Assembly: GCA_964017195.1 (NCBI GenBank)
Contig: OZ024898.1
Span: forward strand, 7,691,294-7,755,293
Source: Siderastrea radians
Lineage: Eukaryota > Cnidaria > Anthozoa > Scleractinia > Rhizangiidae
Direction: 5' to 3'
Length of the DNA: 64,000 bases
Shown here: positions 27,764 through 37,249 of the stretch, piece after piece
Numbering within the stretch: position 1 is the first letter of the stretch
How the letters are laid out: every line of letters starts with the position of its first letter
Notes under the pieces: generated by a model
What the model was told of the DNA's origin: nothing
Seen by the model: the letters and a program-made list of their open reading frames with translations, nothing else
Databases searched by the model: none
Translations under genes and position numbers: made by a program

Positions 27764-28398
27764 TTCCCCAGAAGGACTTGGAACAACTCGTCCAATATTA
27801 CAAAGGAGAACTCACCGAAAATGCCTTGTTGAACAAAGCCGCGACGCTGGCCGCTAAAAAACATGTGTTGTTGGCCAATCCCCAATTACCCCCGGCCCTG
27901 GTTAATGCTCAAACCAAACCGTTGAGTCAAGAATTAATCAAGTTAACCAAACGCATTCGTCAATTTCCTGGCGGGGTGGGAGTGGGTGCACCGGGGGCCC
28001 CGCCAGGCGAAGACGAAGAGGAAGAAGCCGGGGATTTGGTGACGGGACCCGTGGAACAATGGTTGAAGCGCATGATAAAAGGCAGCCCGTCGACTCCCAA
28101 ACCTCCCATTACCCCTGCAACCAAGAAAGGCAAAGGAGCAGCCACCACTAGTAAGATTGTCAAGAAAGGGAGTCCATCCACTAGTCGAGGGGATCTACAA
28201 TCGCGTTTAGAAGCCGTGCGAGAACGTCGCAAGACTTGGGAAAAGCATTTAGCCGAAAGTGGTTTCACGAAAGGCAAAGGCAAAGGCAAAGGCAAAGCAC
28301 CCGCCCGAGAAGTGGAACGATTGAAACCTTTACCCGGTTGGGAAGATTGGGCTCGTGGCAAAAAGTTACGACGTCGATTGGATTACGACAGTGACTAA
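27745..28398 (+). CDS. Uncharacterised structural-cluster protein
   Basis: 217 residues. The N-terminal third, LEQLVQYYKGELTENALLNKAATLAAKKH, is helical and resembles a protein conserved in this gene position in animal Polintons. A disordered acidic patch (EDEEEEAG), Ser/Pro/Thr linkers and KGKGKGKGK runs follow, with a final LPGWEDW segment and basic tail. The function is unknown. The location between small core-like genes and the PLA2 gene suggests a virion component. Confidence 0.55.
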   Translation: MDEVYMIPQKDLEQLVQYYKGELTENALLNKAATLAAKKHVLLANPQLPPALVNAQTKPLSQELIKLTKRIRQFPGGVGVGAPGAPPGEDEEEEAGDLVTGPVEQWLKRMIKGSPSTPKPPITPATKKGKGAATTSKIVKKGSPSTSRGDLQSRLEAVRERRKTWEKHLAESGFTKGKGKGKGKAPAREVERLKPLPGWEDWARGKKLRRRLDYDSD

Positions 28399-28401
28399 AA
28401 C

Positions 28402-28758
28402 ATGCCCACCAAGAGGAGAAGGGGTATCAAACGGAAACGCCCCCAACGAGGAGGGGCCTTGGATGTCCAAAAATGGATTGCGAAAACCGGCAAAGAATTT
28501 CATTGGCCCGGTTATCAGTACATGGGCCCTGGCACGCATTTGGCTAAACGTCTGAAACGTGGGGATCCCGGCAAAAATCGCTTGGACCAAATTGCTAAGC
28601 AACACGACATTGATTACAGCCGTGCTAAGAATTTGCAAGATAAATGGAAAGCCGATACCAAGATGATCCAAGCCATTGATCGATTACCCGGCAAGAAAAC
28701 CAAGACGGAACGGGTGGTCAAGAAAATCATGCAAGCCAAGAAACGTTTAAAATTGTAA
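28402..28758 (+). CDS. Phospholipase A2-domain protein (parvovirus VP1u type)
   Basis: 118 residues. A basic N-terminus ends at PQRGGALDV (site QRGG|A). The PLA2 motif then follows: YMGPGT (40-45) for the calcium loop, the GDPGKNRLDQIAKQHDIDY block with the HD catalytic pair (68-69) and D/Y (71-72). The C-terminus is Lys-rich. The arrangement equals the PLA2 of parvovirus capsids, which breaches endosomal membrane during entry. The active residues are present, so it could be functional. AATAAAA at 28872 lies downstream. Confidence 0.85.
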   Translation: MPTKRRRGIKRKRPQRGGALDVQKWIAKTGKEFHWPGYQYMGPGTHLAKRLKRGDPGKNRLDQIAKQHDIDYSRAKNLQDKWKADTKMIQAIDRLPGKKTKTERVVKKIMQAKKRLKL

Positions 28759-28952
28759 ACATTTAATTAATATGTTGAATCAAAAAATGTCACATTGTTA
28801 TTCTGCAGTTCGGTAGTCTCAAGCACGATTGGCGAGACAAAACCCATTGTGATGTAGACAAAATCCAGATAAAATAAAAACAATGTCATTTTGATTGATG
28901 AGTTGTCATTGTTCTCTCACAAATACGAATGTTCTGCCAGAGACGAGGGGGG
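28759..28952. other. Convergent intergenic region
   Basis: AT-rich spacer between the end of the plus-strand late block and the minus-strand genes. It holds ATAAAATAAAAAC near 28870 and repeated AATGTCA-type words. No ORF. Confidence 0.5.
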
Positions 28953-29894
28953 TTAAGACATGAAATCAAACAATAAATCCACGCCCTCGTCGTCGTATGA
29001 CATGTCATGAACGAGGTCTTCAGGGGGTAACAATGCCTCCAGATCAAACTCCTCGACATCGTTCATGACCTGCTGCCAATCATCGGGTGACATGTCTTTC
29101 AATAACTCCTGCAAATACGAAACATTCTCCCAATCAGGGGAGTCCGCAACTTGCACGCTCCCCGAATCCAAATCAATGAGAGTATGAGAGTCCGTGGGCG
29201 GTCCGTTTGTATTCACAGATTCCAGTGAGTCACAAAAGGCTTTCACATACGTCGCCACAGGAACGGATTTCAAATAATCCGTCAGGGGGATGGTTAATGT
29301 CAAAGGTCCTAAAGCCCTCAATTTCTCTTGAGTTCTCTTTTTCTCCACCACCAGATTCTTTTCCCGGTACCGCCTTTGGGCCTCCCTCAGCTTGGCTCGA
29401 TTCCTTTCCCGGTAGCGCCTTTGCTTCTCCCTCAGCTTGGCTCGATTCCTTTCCCGGTAAAGCCGATCACACTCAGCCACGCGCTCTGGATACCTTGCCT
29501 TGTAGCGCTGGCGGCCCGCCGCCTGCTGTTTACGACGTTTGTCCCGGTAACACTGGCTGTACACCGCGATGAACTCTCGATTGTTTTCTCGGTACTTTTT
29601 TTTGGAGGCGGCCACTTTCTCTCGGTGTTCGGTCCGGTACCGTGCACATTTGACCATGTTGTGTAGTCGTTTAGCCCTGAGGACTGCCCGTTCGTACTCA
29701 CTGTCGTCGTCGTCGTCGTGGGGGTCATAGTCGGCGTCGTCGTCGTCGTCGTCGGCGTCGTCGTCGTCGTGGGGGTCATAGTCGGTGTCGTTGGTGGAGT
29801 CATCGTCGTGGGGGTCATAGTCGGTGTCGTTGTCGCTTTGATGGTAACTGACTGGGGGTCTGTGACGGCTGCGGAACTCTCTTACGCGGGACAT
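28953..29894 (-). CDS. Acidic/basic repeat protein, possible transcription regulator
   Basis: 313 residues from ATG 29894. The N-terminal 100 residues hold acidic repeats of the form DYDPHDDD. Then comes a strongly basic helical region with near-repeats (YRERNRAKLREKQRRYRERNRAKLREAQRR). The last 120 residues are acidic with bulky hydrophobics (MSPDDWQQVMNDVEEFDLEALLP), like an activation domain. Charge layout suggests a DNA-binding activator. No family was recognised. Its 5' end overlaps the next upstream gene by 80 bases, so splicing between them is possible. Confidence 0.55.
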   Translation of the reverse strand: MSRVREFRSRHRPPVSYHQSDNDTDYDPHDDDSTNDTDYDPHDDDDADDDDDDADYDPHDDDDDSEYERAVLRAKRLHNMVKCARYRTEHREKVAASKKKYRENNREFIAVYSQCYRDKRRKQQAAGRQRYKARYPERVAECDRLYRERNRAKLREKQRRYRERNRAKLREAQRRYREKNLVVEKKRTQEKLRALGPLTLTIPLTDYLKSVPVATYVKAFCDSLESVNTNGPPTDSHTLIDLDSGSVQVADSPDWENVSYLQELLKDMSPDDWQQVMNDVEEFDLEALLPPEDLVHDMSYDDEGVDLLFDFMS

Positions 29895-30219
29895 CGGGCG
29901 AGGGTGGCGGTGCTCGGGGAGGTGTGGCTGGCCGCTTAAACTGGTACCGCCAATAGTCACAGCAATAATCCAGGCCCTCGATGTACCAGTCACAGGTCAT
30001 TTGAGGGTAACACAGGGAGTGGAAGTGGGCGGCTCGTGCTGTCCGGGTTGCCTGAGCTGCCGCTTTGAGCTGCTCCCTCTCTTTCAGCTTCTCCCCAAAC
30101 TCTGTCACCGTGTCGTCCAGCACCCACTCCGCCTCCACTTTCTTCAAAATCTCCTCGACTTCCAAATCTACTTCAAAGTCTTCGAATCTTTCTAATAGCT
30201 TCTCATGGCCAGCGTCCAT
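29815..30219 (-). CDS. Uncharacterised protein of the right minus-strand unit
   Basis: 134 residues. The N-terminal half is acidic and coiled-coil-like (LERFEDFEVDLEVEEILKKVEAEW). Then come a Cys/Tyr/Trp-rich segment (CYPQMTCDWYIEGLDYCCDYWRYQF) and a Pro/Ser/Arg-rich tail. TATAAAA at 30251-30257 on the minus strand lies about 35 bases upstream of the ATG. It is transcribed from the side of divergent promoter 3 that corresponds to the promoter of the gene at 15016. Confidence 0.6.
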   Translation of the reverse strand: MDAGHEKLLERFEDFEVDLEVEEILKKVEAEWVLDDTVTEFGEKLKEREQLKAAAQATRTARAAHFHSLCYPQMTCDWYIEGLDYCCDYWRYQFKRPATPPRAPPPSPDVPRKRVPQPSQTPSQLPSKRQRHRL

Positions 30220-30457
30220 TTTGAGATGACTCAGCTCGAGGGTCGATCTGTTTTATAGTCTCTCATTCGTTCCCGTCATGCACCATGGACCCTAACTAGA
30301 GAGGGGGGAGGGGGGTCCCCCCACCTCGTCCCACCCCTCCCTAGGGCACCCCCTCTCAGGGGGGCACCCTGTTTAGTGATTGGCTCCTTCCCCTCCCACG
30401 TGACCTTTTGGTTCTCTATAAAAACAGACCCCCGATCTCCAGTCAGTTCATCTGATC
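30220..30457. promoter_or_regulatory. Divergent promoter 3 (PolB promoter)
   Basis: PolB side: ATTGG at 30379, E-box CACGTG at 30397-30402 and TATAAAAA at 30417-30424. Other side: TATAAAA at 30251-30257 (minus). A C/G-run block lies between. It is an inverted duplicate of 14781-15015, with long identical runs such as GAGGTGGGGGGACCCCCCTC. Confidence 0.75.
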
Positions 30458-33400
30458 ATGTCCTCTCGCCAAGATGAAGAGGAAGCGGGGCCCAGTGGCC
30501 TCGCTAGAAGCGAGGTCCTGGCCCTGCTTGGCCTAGAGATGACCGATTCTGAGAAAGAAGAAGAAGAAGACGAGACGACAACTTCCTGTGTGGGACCATG
30601 TATCGAAGACATGTCGGACAGTGATGAGATTTGTGAAGAGGCCTTGGATCGCTTCGAACGCCAACGTGCGTTTCAAACCCATCTTCTTCAACAAACTGGG
30701 GGAGGTTTGGATGCCAATGCGGAGGGTGTCTTCGAGTTTCGACTCAAACCCTATGTCGATCGTTTGAGCAGCCGTCTGGGAGTACGTGAACGTCATTTCA
30801 ACACCCAGTTGCACCAAAGGGGGAATTTCATTCCCAATCAGAGCATGACTCGAGCTCTAGAAGAGGGGTTACGTCGCGCGGTGAATCAAGTGTTGACCAC
30901 CACCACACCACCCCTCCACGATCAAGATCGTCTGTACTTTACCATCGCCTCCAACAGACTCCATAATAATTTTCAGGGCTGGGGATTACGTGCAGGAGAA
31001 TGGCGCCAAGGCGGCGACCGTGTCGAGGCTTTATTTCAACGTTTAGCCCAAGCCCTCAACAGCAACGAACAATTTGAAATGGACGACTCCTTTCAAGTCT
31101 CCATTACTCAAGTCCATCATGCCCCTCAAGGAACCGGTAAACCACGCCGGACCAAACCCGGACATCAACCTCTACGAAATTTAATACCCAAGAAACGTTC
31201 CATCATCCAGATCCAAAACAGGGATGACCTCTGTTGTGCCAGAGCCCTCGTCACCGCCAAAGCCAAAGTGGACCAACACCCCAAATACAACAGCATTAGA
31301 AAAGGAACTAAACTGCAAAAAGAAATGGCTCTCTTGTTCCATCACGAGGCCAACGTGCCCTTCGGTCCTTGTGGCTACGATGCCTTGACCCAATTCAGTA
31401 CCGCTCCTTCCCTGACCGGTTACCAGATCCTGTTGGTGGATGCCGACCGTTCTTTTCACATCACCACCTTTGGTCCCCTTCAAGACAAACAATTGATCCT
31501 GTTGCACGAGAAAGGCCATTATGACGTGATAACCAAGTTGCCAGCCTTTTTCGGGGTCAGTTACGTCTGTGCCCATTGTTGGAAACCCTATAACAATGAG
31601 GGAAAGCATCGATGCAACAACAAACGTCATTGCAGGGCCTGTTGCCAAAAAGAGTGTCCTGATTTCTTGGAGGCGTACCCTCGAGGCCAGAAAGCCACGC
31701 AACGTTGTCAACAATGTCATCGGGACTTTTTTGGAGACACCTGTTTCCAAATGCATCTCGTCAAGGACCACGCCGGCAAACCCGTGACCAACCTAGACTC
31801 CTCCGTCTGCTTTCGGCGCCGTCGCTGTGCTAAATGTCTCATCCTAATTCCTGCTCGCCACATGGACAACCATCAATGTGGCTACATTGATTGTCCCTGC
31901 TGTCATGAGTACGTGGACGGTGCAACTCATCGTTGTTTTATTCAAATAGCCACTCAAGACAAGAAAAGAAAGAGGAAACGGCAACGAGGGCCTCGCCCTA
32001 AACGTAGGGTGGATGCCACACCCGAGGAAGACGATGAGGAGGACAGCATACCACCCCTTCATGTCTTCTTTGATATTGAAGCCATGCAACCCCAAGAACA
32101 ACACATTGCGAACCTCGTGGTGGCCGAAACCGAAGACGACGACCAACCCATGTGTTTCCCTGGCAACCATTGCGTCCGAGATTTCCTGGAATGGTTGGAT
32201 ACCTTGACACTCCATGATACCCGCCAAGTTAATGTGTTGGCCCATAATTTCCAAGGATATGATGGATATTTTATCATTCATCAATACTATGGGGACAACA
32301 GGATCGTCGAGCAGCTACGGAACGGGTGTAAACTCTTGCAAGTCCAACATGATCGTATCCGCTTCATCGACTCATTGAGTTTCTTCCAGATGCCTCTGTC
32401 CGCCTTTCCCAAAACCTTTGGATTGACCGAACTCCACAAAGGGTACTTCCCCCACAAGTTTAATCATCCCGACCATCAAAACTACGTAGGACCCATCCCA
32501 GCCCTCGATTACTACATGCCTGAAACCATGTCCCCCGAAGGCAAGCAAGCCTTGGAAACCTGGCATCAAGAGCAACGCGACCAAGTCTTTGACTTCCGCA
32601 AAGAACTGGTTAAGTACTGCCAATCCGATGTACGTCTCTTGAAACAAGGTTGCTTGACATTCAAACGATTGTTTGAAACGCTGACGGGCTTCAACCCCTT
32701 CGACCACATCACCATTGCTTCGGCCTGTAACCGCGATTTACGCATGAATCGGATGATCCCCAACAGTATTGCCAGTGAACCCGTCCGAGGATGGCGCAAT
32801 CGCATCAACTACTCCAAGGTGGCCCTGGAATGGTTAACCTGGTGTGCCCAAGAACAGCAGAGCCTTCAACATGCCCGTAATGCCGGCGAGTATTGCATCC
32901 CTGGCACTAACTTCCATGTCGACGGTTTCGATGCCAGTACCAACACCATCTACGAATTTCACGGGTGTTTCTGGCATGGGTGTCCTCGCTGTTTCCCCAT
33001 TCGTCACGAAAGCCATCTACGTCACTATGATCGAACCATGCAAGATGTCTACGAGACCACCCAGCAAAGAATCCAACAATTTAAAGAGCTCGGATACCAT
33101 GTCGTGGAAATGTGGGAATGTGATTGGTCCCATCTCAAAGACACCTCCTTGGACATCCGAACGTACCTGGGGACCCTTGAGTTGACAGAACCTTTGAATC
33201 CCCGTGACGCTTTCTGTGGGGGTCGTACCAATGCCGTCAAACTGTACCATCACGTGACACCCAATCAACAAATACATTACATTGATGTGACCTCCTTGTA
33301 CCCCTGGGTGAACAAGACCTGTGTGTACCCCAAAGGCCATCCTCGTGTCATCTTCAATCCGGGACACACCGACATCACCACGTACTTTGGCCTCGTCCAA

Positions 33401-34573
33401 TGCAAAGTCCTGCCGCCACGTCATCTCTACCATCCTGTCCTCCCTTACCGTCATGACTCCAAACTCCTTTTTCCTCTCTGTGCTGCCTGTGTGGAACAAG
33501 AGATGGTCAAACGGCCCTTAGACAGATGTGCAGAATGTGTGCACACCGACGAACAGCGAGCCTTGACGGGAACATGGTGTACGCCCGAATTATCTAAAGC
33601 GGTGGACTTGGGGTACGACATCCAGTACATCTATGAGGTCTGGCATTTTGACGAAACGTGTGAGGGCCTCTTTAAGGACTACGTCAACACCTGGTTGAAG
33701 ATCAAGCAAGAAGCCAGCGGGTGGCCATCCTGGGTCGGCGAAGACGAAACCAAACGTCAGCAATACCTTCGAGAGTACTTCGAGCATGAAGGCATTCAAT
33801 TGGAGTACGACAAGATCCAAAAGAATCCGGGGTTGCGTACCCTCGCTAAAATGATGCTCAATTCCATGTGGGGCAAGTTTGGACAACGTCTCAACAAAAC
33901 CCAAGTCCAAACGTTTCACGACCCACAAGCCTTCCACCGTTTTCTAGATACCAGTACGTTGGACGTGCGTCACGTCTCCGTCATCAATGACCAATTAGTG
34001 GAGGTGCATTACCAGTACCAAGACGAAGACATCCCCGTGTCACCCAACCTCAATATCTTCGTGGCCTGTTTCACTACCTGTTGGGCCCGGCTCCGACTGT
34101 ATACAGCCCTGGAACAGCTAGGGGAACGTGTCCTCTACTACGACACGGACTCCGTCATCTATTGGACAGAGGAGACTCAAGCAACCCCGGTCTTGGGCGA
34201 TTACCTCGGCGAGTTTACGAGTGAATTGGGCGACGACGACTACATTGTGGAATTCGTGTCGGGCGGTCCCAAGAACTATGGCTACGAAACCCAAAAGGGG
34301 CACGTTGAATGCAAGGTGAGGGGGTTCCGCCTTAACAGCGAAGGCAAAACCCAATTGAATTACCACATCATGCGTCAGAATGTCCTGGACGAAATCCAGA
34401 AGCCCCTTCTACGTCCACGGCAGACCCAAGTCGTCAAATCATATCAAATTGTACGCGATCCCAAACACTATCAACTCTTCACCTTCCCCGAGTACAAGCA
34501 GTATCAGTTGGTCTACGACAAGAGAGTCGTGGATCCTGTCACTTTCCAGACCTACCCTTATGGATACCAGTGA
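30458..34573 (+). CDS. Protein-primed type family B DNA polymerase
   Basis: 1,371 residues, within the range of Polinton PolB. The N-terminal third includes a conserved segment leading into several C-x2-C zinc clusters (CAHC, CRACC, CQQC, CAKC). Exo I is DIE (about 539), Exo II HNFQGYD (about 596-602) and Exo III YCQSD (about 720-724). An inserted segment with FHGCFWHGC and MWECDW precedes the polymerase core. Motif A is DVTSLYP (about 943), motif B KMMLNSMWG (about 1131) and motif C DTDS (about 1229). All catalytic Asp residues are present. It copies the linear element, probably from a terminal protein at the TIRs. Confidence 0.95.
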   Translation: MSSRQDEEEAGPSGLARSEVLALLGLEMTDSEKEEEEDETTTSCVGPCIEDMSDSDEICEEALDRFERQRAFQTHLLQQTGGGLDANAEGVFEFRLKPYVDRLSSRLGVRERHFNTQLHQRGNFIPNQSMTRALEEGLRRAVNQVLTTTTPPLHDQDRLYFTIASNRLHNNFQGWGLRAGEWRQGGDRVEALFQRLAQALNSNEQFEMDDSFQVSITQVHHAPQGTGKPRRTKPGHQPLRNLIPKKRSIIQIQNRDDLCCARALVTAKAKVDQHPKYNSIRKGTKLQKEMALLFHHEANVPFGPCGYDALTQFSTAPSLTGYQILLVDADRSFHITTFGPLQDKQLILLHEKGHYDVITKLPAFFGVSYVCAHCWKPYNNEGKHRCNNKRHCRACCQKECPDFLEAYPRGQKATQRCQQCHRDFFGDTCFQMHLVKDHAGKPVTNLDSSVCFRRRRCAKCLILIPARHMDNHQCGYIDCPCCHEYVDGATHRCFIQIATQDKKRKRKRQRGPRPKRRVDATPEEDDEEDSIPPLHVFFDIEAMQPQEQHIANLVVAETEDDDQPMCFPGNHCVRDFLEWLDTLTLHDTRQVNVLAHNFQGYDGYFIIHQYYGDNRIVEQLRNGCKLLQVQHDRIRFIDSLSFFQMPLSAFPKTFGLTELHKGYFPHKFNHPDHQNYVGPIPALDYYMPETMSPEGKQALETWHQEQRDQVFDFRKELVKYCQSDVRLLKQGCLTFKRLFETLTGFNPFDHITIASACNRDLRMNRMIPNSIASEPVRGWRNRINYSKVALEWLTWCAQEQQSLQHARNAGEYCIPGTNFHVDGFDASTNTIYEFHGCFWHGCPRCFPIRHESHLRHYDRTMQDVYETTQQRIQQFKELGYHVVEMWECDWSHLKDTSLDIRTYLGTLELTEPLNPRDAFCGGRTNAVKLYHHVTPNQQIHYIDVTSLYPWVNKTCVYPKGHPRVIFNPGHTDITTYFGLVQCKVLPPRHLYHPVLPYRHDSKLLFPLCAACVEQEMVKRPLDRCAECVHTDEQRALTGTWCTPELSKAVDLGYDIQYIYEVWHFDETCEGLFKDYVNTWLKIKQEASGWPSWVGEDETKRQQYLREYFEHEGIQLEYDKIQKNPGLRTLAKMMLNSMWGKFGQRLNKTQVQTFHDPQAFHRFLDTSTLDVRHVSVINDQLVEVHYQYQDEDIPVSPNLNIFVACFTTCWARLRLYTALEQLGERVLYYDTDSVIYWTEETQATPVLGDYLGEFTSELGDDDYIVEFVSGGPKNYGYETQKGHVECKVRGFRLNSEGKTQLNYHIMRQNVLDEIQKPLLRPRQTQVVKSYQIVRDPKHYQLFTFPEYKQYQLVYDKRVVDPVTFQTYPYGYQ

Positions 34574-34772
34574 AAGCCCCAACAAGATCATCGAATGTGA
34601 ACAGTGTGATCGAGAACATTTGGCGTCACCACCACCACCCCCATTCTACAGTTCCTTTGCCATACCTTTGATGAGAAATCATCAACTACAACAATGGATC
34701 CGTGACAACAACCAATGGCGAAGAATAACTCGATGTCAAAAACAATGGTGGGGACCCTCTATTGAACATTAA
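34560..34772 (+). CDS. Small ORF overlapping the PolB stop
   Basis: 70 residues, starting 14 bases before the end of PolB. It has CEQC, a proline run and Trp/Gln-rich end (NHQLQQWIRDNNQWRRITRCQKQWW). Close packing resembles other genes of the element. Coding status rests on this only. Confidence 0.4.
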   Translation: MDTSESPNKIIECEQCDREHLASPPPPPFYSSFAIPLMRNHQLQQWIRDNNQWRRITRCQKQWWGPSIEH

Positions 34773-34931
34773 CGAATTGTCGTCTGTTAAAAGGAACACT
34801 CACATCAAAGAGGAACTCAAAGTCATCATGGAACCCTTATTTTTTTTTTTTTTCTCACTTATTGTGAAAAAAAAAGTATGACAATAAATTATTTTTTTTT
34901 ATTTTCTTGTTGTTGTTTTTCAGTCAAGGAC
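34773..34931. other. T-rich right spacer with polyadenylation signal
   Basis: Holds two long T runs and AATAAA at about 34884, suitable for ending the PolB message before the TIR. Confidence 0.5.
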
Positions 34932-35218
34932 CACCCCCGTTCCCCCAATTGGACTTTGGACTTTGAGCCCGCGTTTTCTCAGCGGTTTTGCTTCCTCCTG
35001 AGCCCACGATCGATTTTTCCGACTGCTCAGCGGTTTCCCATTCGAAAACACGTCACTTCCGGTTTGGGTCATGTGACTTCCGGTGACGTCACTTCCGGTT
35101 CCGATCATGTGATTTCCGGTCACTTCCGGTTCCGGTCATGTGATTTCCGGTTCCGGTTATGACGTCATTCTTACATCAAAACGAGGCTCATCTTCCCTAG
35201 TGGGCCCACATTACTACT
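34932..35218 (-). repeat. Right terminal inverted repeat of the Polinton
   Basis: Inverted copy of 12443-12729, followed directly by the target duplicate TCTCCC. Confidence 0.95.
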
Positions 35219-35224
35219 TCTCCC

Positions 35225-36556
35225 CCTGTTAGTCCATTTGTTATGTCACCCCAACCACCCCATCCATAAACAGAAATTGAAAGGCCAGAATACTTAAGGC
35301 CAGGGTCTTTGTCTCCAACGTTTTTCAAACAGGGATGCGGTGTAGGAAAACAACCCAACAGCTTTACTTTTTCTTTTCCAAGAGTGCCACATGACACTTG
35401 GTCAATACCTGGCCAGTTTTCATGAAAGTATCTGTGTCCGTCTGAAATTTGGCCACAAAAATAGTTCTGGAAAGATCTGTTATAAAAACCTTTCCAAACT
35501 CACAAATAGTTCATAAGGCAGGACTGAGGTTTGGGAAGCCGTCTTAATTAACAGGTTCTGGCGATTTTGTTTCCTCGTTTTCTCGTTACTGCAGACATAC
35601 ATAAAACGATCAAGAGCGTTTCATCAGGATACAACCCGTTTTTGCCATTCTTTTCTCGGTGCTGGTAATTCTGATGTTGCTCTCTCGCGTTTGATTGGCT
35701 TGTTCCAAGTTCTCAGACAGTAGGAAAACAAACACGAAGCTAAAACGCGAGACGGTTGAGTGGCTGCAGTAACTCTCCCCAGCTCCTACGCGTTTTGTTT
35801 TCGGGGTCCACATTTTAAATTCTTTATTTCACCATTCCTTCTGTCTTACCCATGATGTATGTATTATAGTTGTCACTTCAAAAACTTTTCAAAATTTTTG
35901 AAGTGACATACGTGGTTTCTAAGGTATACGTTGTTATTCCATGCAGTGGGAATGAGCTATAATCCGAAGGTATACCTGCGTCCTGAGTAGATGAGGGCGT
36001 TTCTAAGCTTTATCGGTTTTACTTTTAAACCGTCTTTTCACCAAAGCTGTAATTTAACTTCCCGCTCTGCACATTTTCAGGCAGGTTATTAACTAGGCTA
36101 GCCATAACCTTTCAAATGGTATATGTTACATAGGCGTTGAGATAACTGAGTTATGTGGGAAATAAAATCACAGCTTGAACAATTAGGCCGGACAGTTCGA
36201 CCAACGTAAGCAAACAAAGTCTAGAGCATGTTACCTTTATCACAAACACGTTTTCTCCACTTGAAAAAACATGTGAGCGCTCTTGTAGATCTAGGAGACA
36301 GCGGGACCTCTTCTTCATATGCATCTGTGTAGTTTAAGAAAAGATTTTCACTAAGGCCCGAACTTTCTAGTTTCCAAATGTTGAGGATAACATTCGCAAG
36401 GTCTCATGTTTAGTTTGTGCTATTTACGAAAAGCTTTATTAATATCGATTCAATTTGTGTGGATCAACATATCTTTGATTACTGCCGTTCCTAGACTTGC
36501 GCGCGAGAAAACGAAGAGAACAAGAACAAAACAAACAAATTAACAAACAAACGCTG
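35225..36556. other. Host intronic DNA right of the Polinton
   Basis: No supported exon. A compact hairpin at 35869-35906 (GTCACTTCAAAAA...TTTTTGAAGTGAC) is the only clear structure. Confidence 0.45.
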
Positions 36557-36565
36557 GGTACAGAC

Positions 36566-36965
36566 TAGGCTCAGTCTCCAGCCGCGAGTGTCTCGATGCG
36601 CCCGCGATTCTCGCCATCTTCACGGCTGGGCGCACGGGTTTGGTTGCATGTCCGTGACGTCATTACAATTTTAATAATTATGCAGACAATCCACACGTCA
36701 TTTGCTTAAATTTTATCTGTTTTTTTTTATCGTCTTGAAAAAAAGCGAAATGCGAAAAGTATGCCTGAAACGTCCTCCTAAAAGTGTGAAAATTCAAGAG
36801 AAAGACGAAATCCCGCTAAATTATGTCGCACATTCTGCCCCGCAAATTTCAGGGGGCTTGTCTCTGATTGGTCAGTCTAAACAATAACCAAACCCGTGCG
36901 CCCAGCCGTGAAGGTGGCGAGAATCGTGGGCGCATCGAGACACTCACGGCTGGAGACTGAGCCTA
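36566..36965. mobile_element. 400-bp MITE with 80-bp TIRs and 9-bp target duplication
   Basis: The ends begin TAGGCTCAGTCTCCAGCCG and mirror each other over about 80 bp with few mismatches. GGTACAGAC flanks both sides (36557-36565 and 36966-36974). A 9-bp duplication is typical of Mutator-like elements. No transposase is present. Confidence 0.8.
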
Positions 36966-37249
36966 GGTACAGACAGCCTTTGGGAGTTTCTCGTGACAAG
37001 GGTGTTGACTTCGTGCCGACCTTTGATGAAATGTGTGGCAAACGCCAGGTTAAGTTGTCAAATATGTGGAGTAGTAAGACACAATTACAAGTTTTAAAAT
37101 TGGCGGAAATTGGTTTTAAAATTAGGGAATCGTTCTCGCAAGAAAAGAACTGACGGGTGCACTAGGTCAGTGTTACTTTTAGTTTCGTTTAATCTTAATT
37201 CACCTTGGAAGGCAATTTTCGTGATTGGGCTCAACAACGAAGTTTCAGT

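Larger units (their letters stand above)
12443..35218 (+). mobile_element. Complete Polinton/Maverick (adintovirus-like) element
   Basis: The element is 22,776 bp, with 287-bp terminal inverted repeats that agree throughout by eye, termini AGTAGT...ACTACT and a 6-bp target duplication TCTCCC on both sides. These are the defining structural traits of Polintons. It carries the diagnostic gene set: integrase with chromodomain, PolB, packaging ATPase, adenain-type protease and jelly-roll capsid protein. Most frames appear intact, the exception being an in-frame stop near 25252. Identical TIRs and an intact duplication argue for recent insertion. Most late-type genes are on the plus strand, antisense to the host gene whose intron holds the element. 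Confidence 0.96.

Noticed and set aside
29207..29939. Plus-strand frames with Pro/Phe or Val repeats
   Set aside because: Antisense shadows of the repetitive acidic/basic minus-strand gene.
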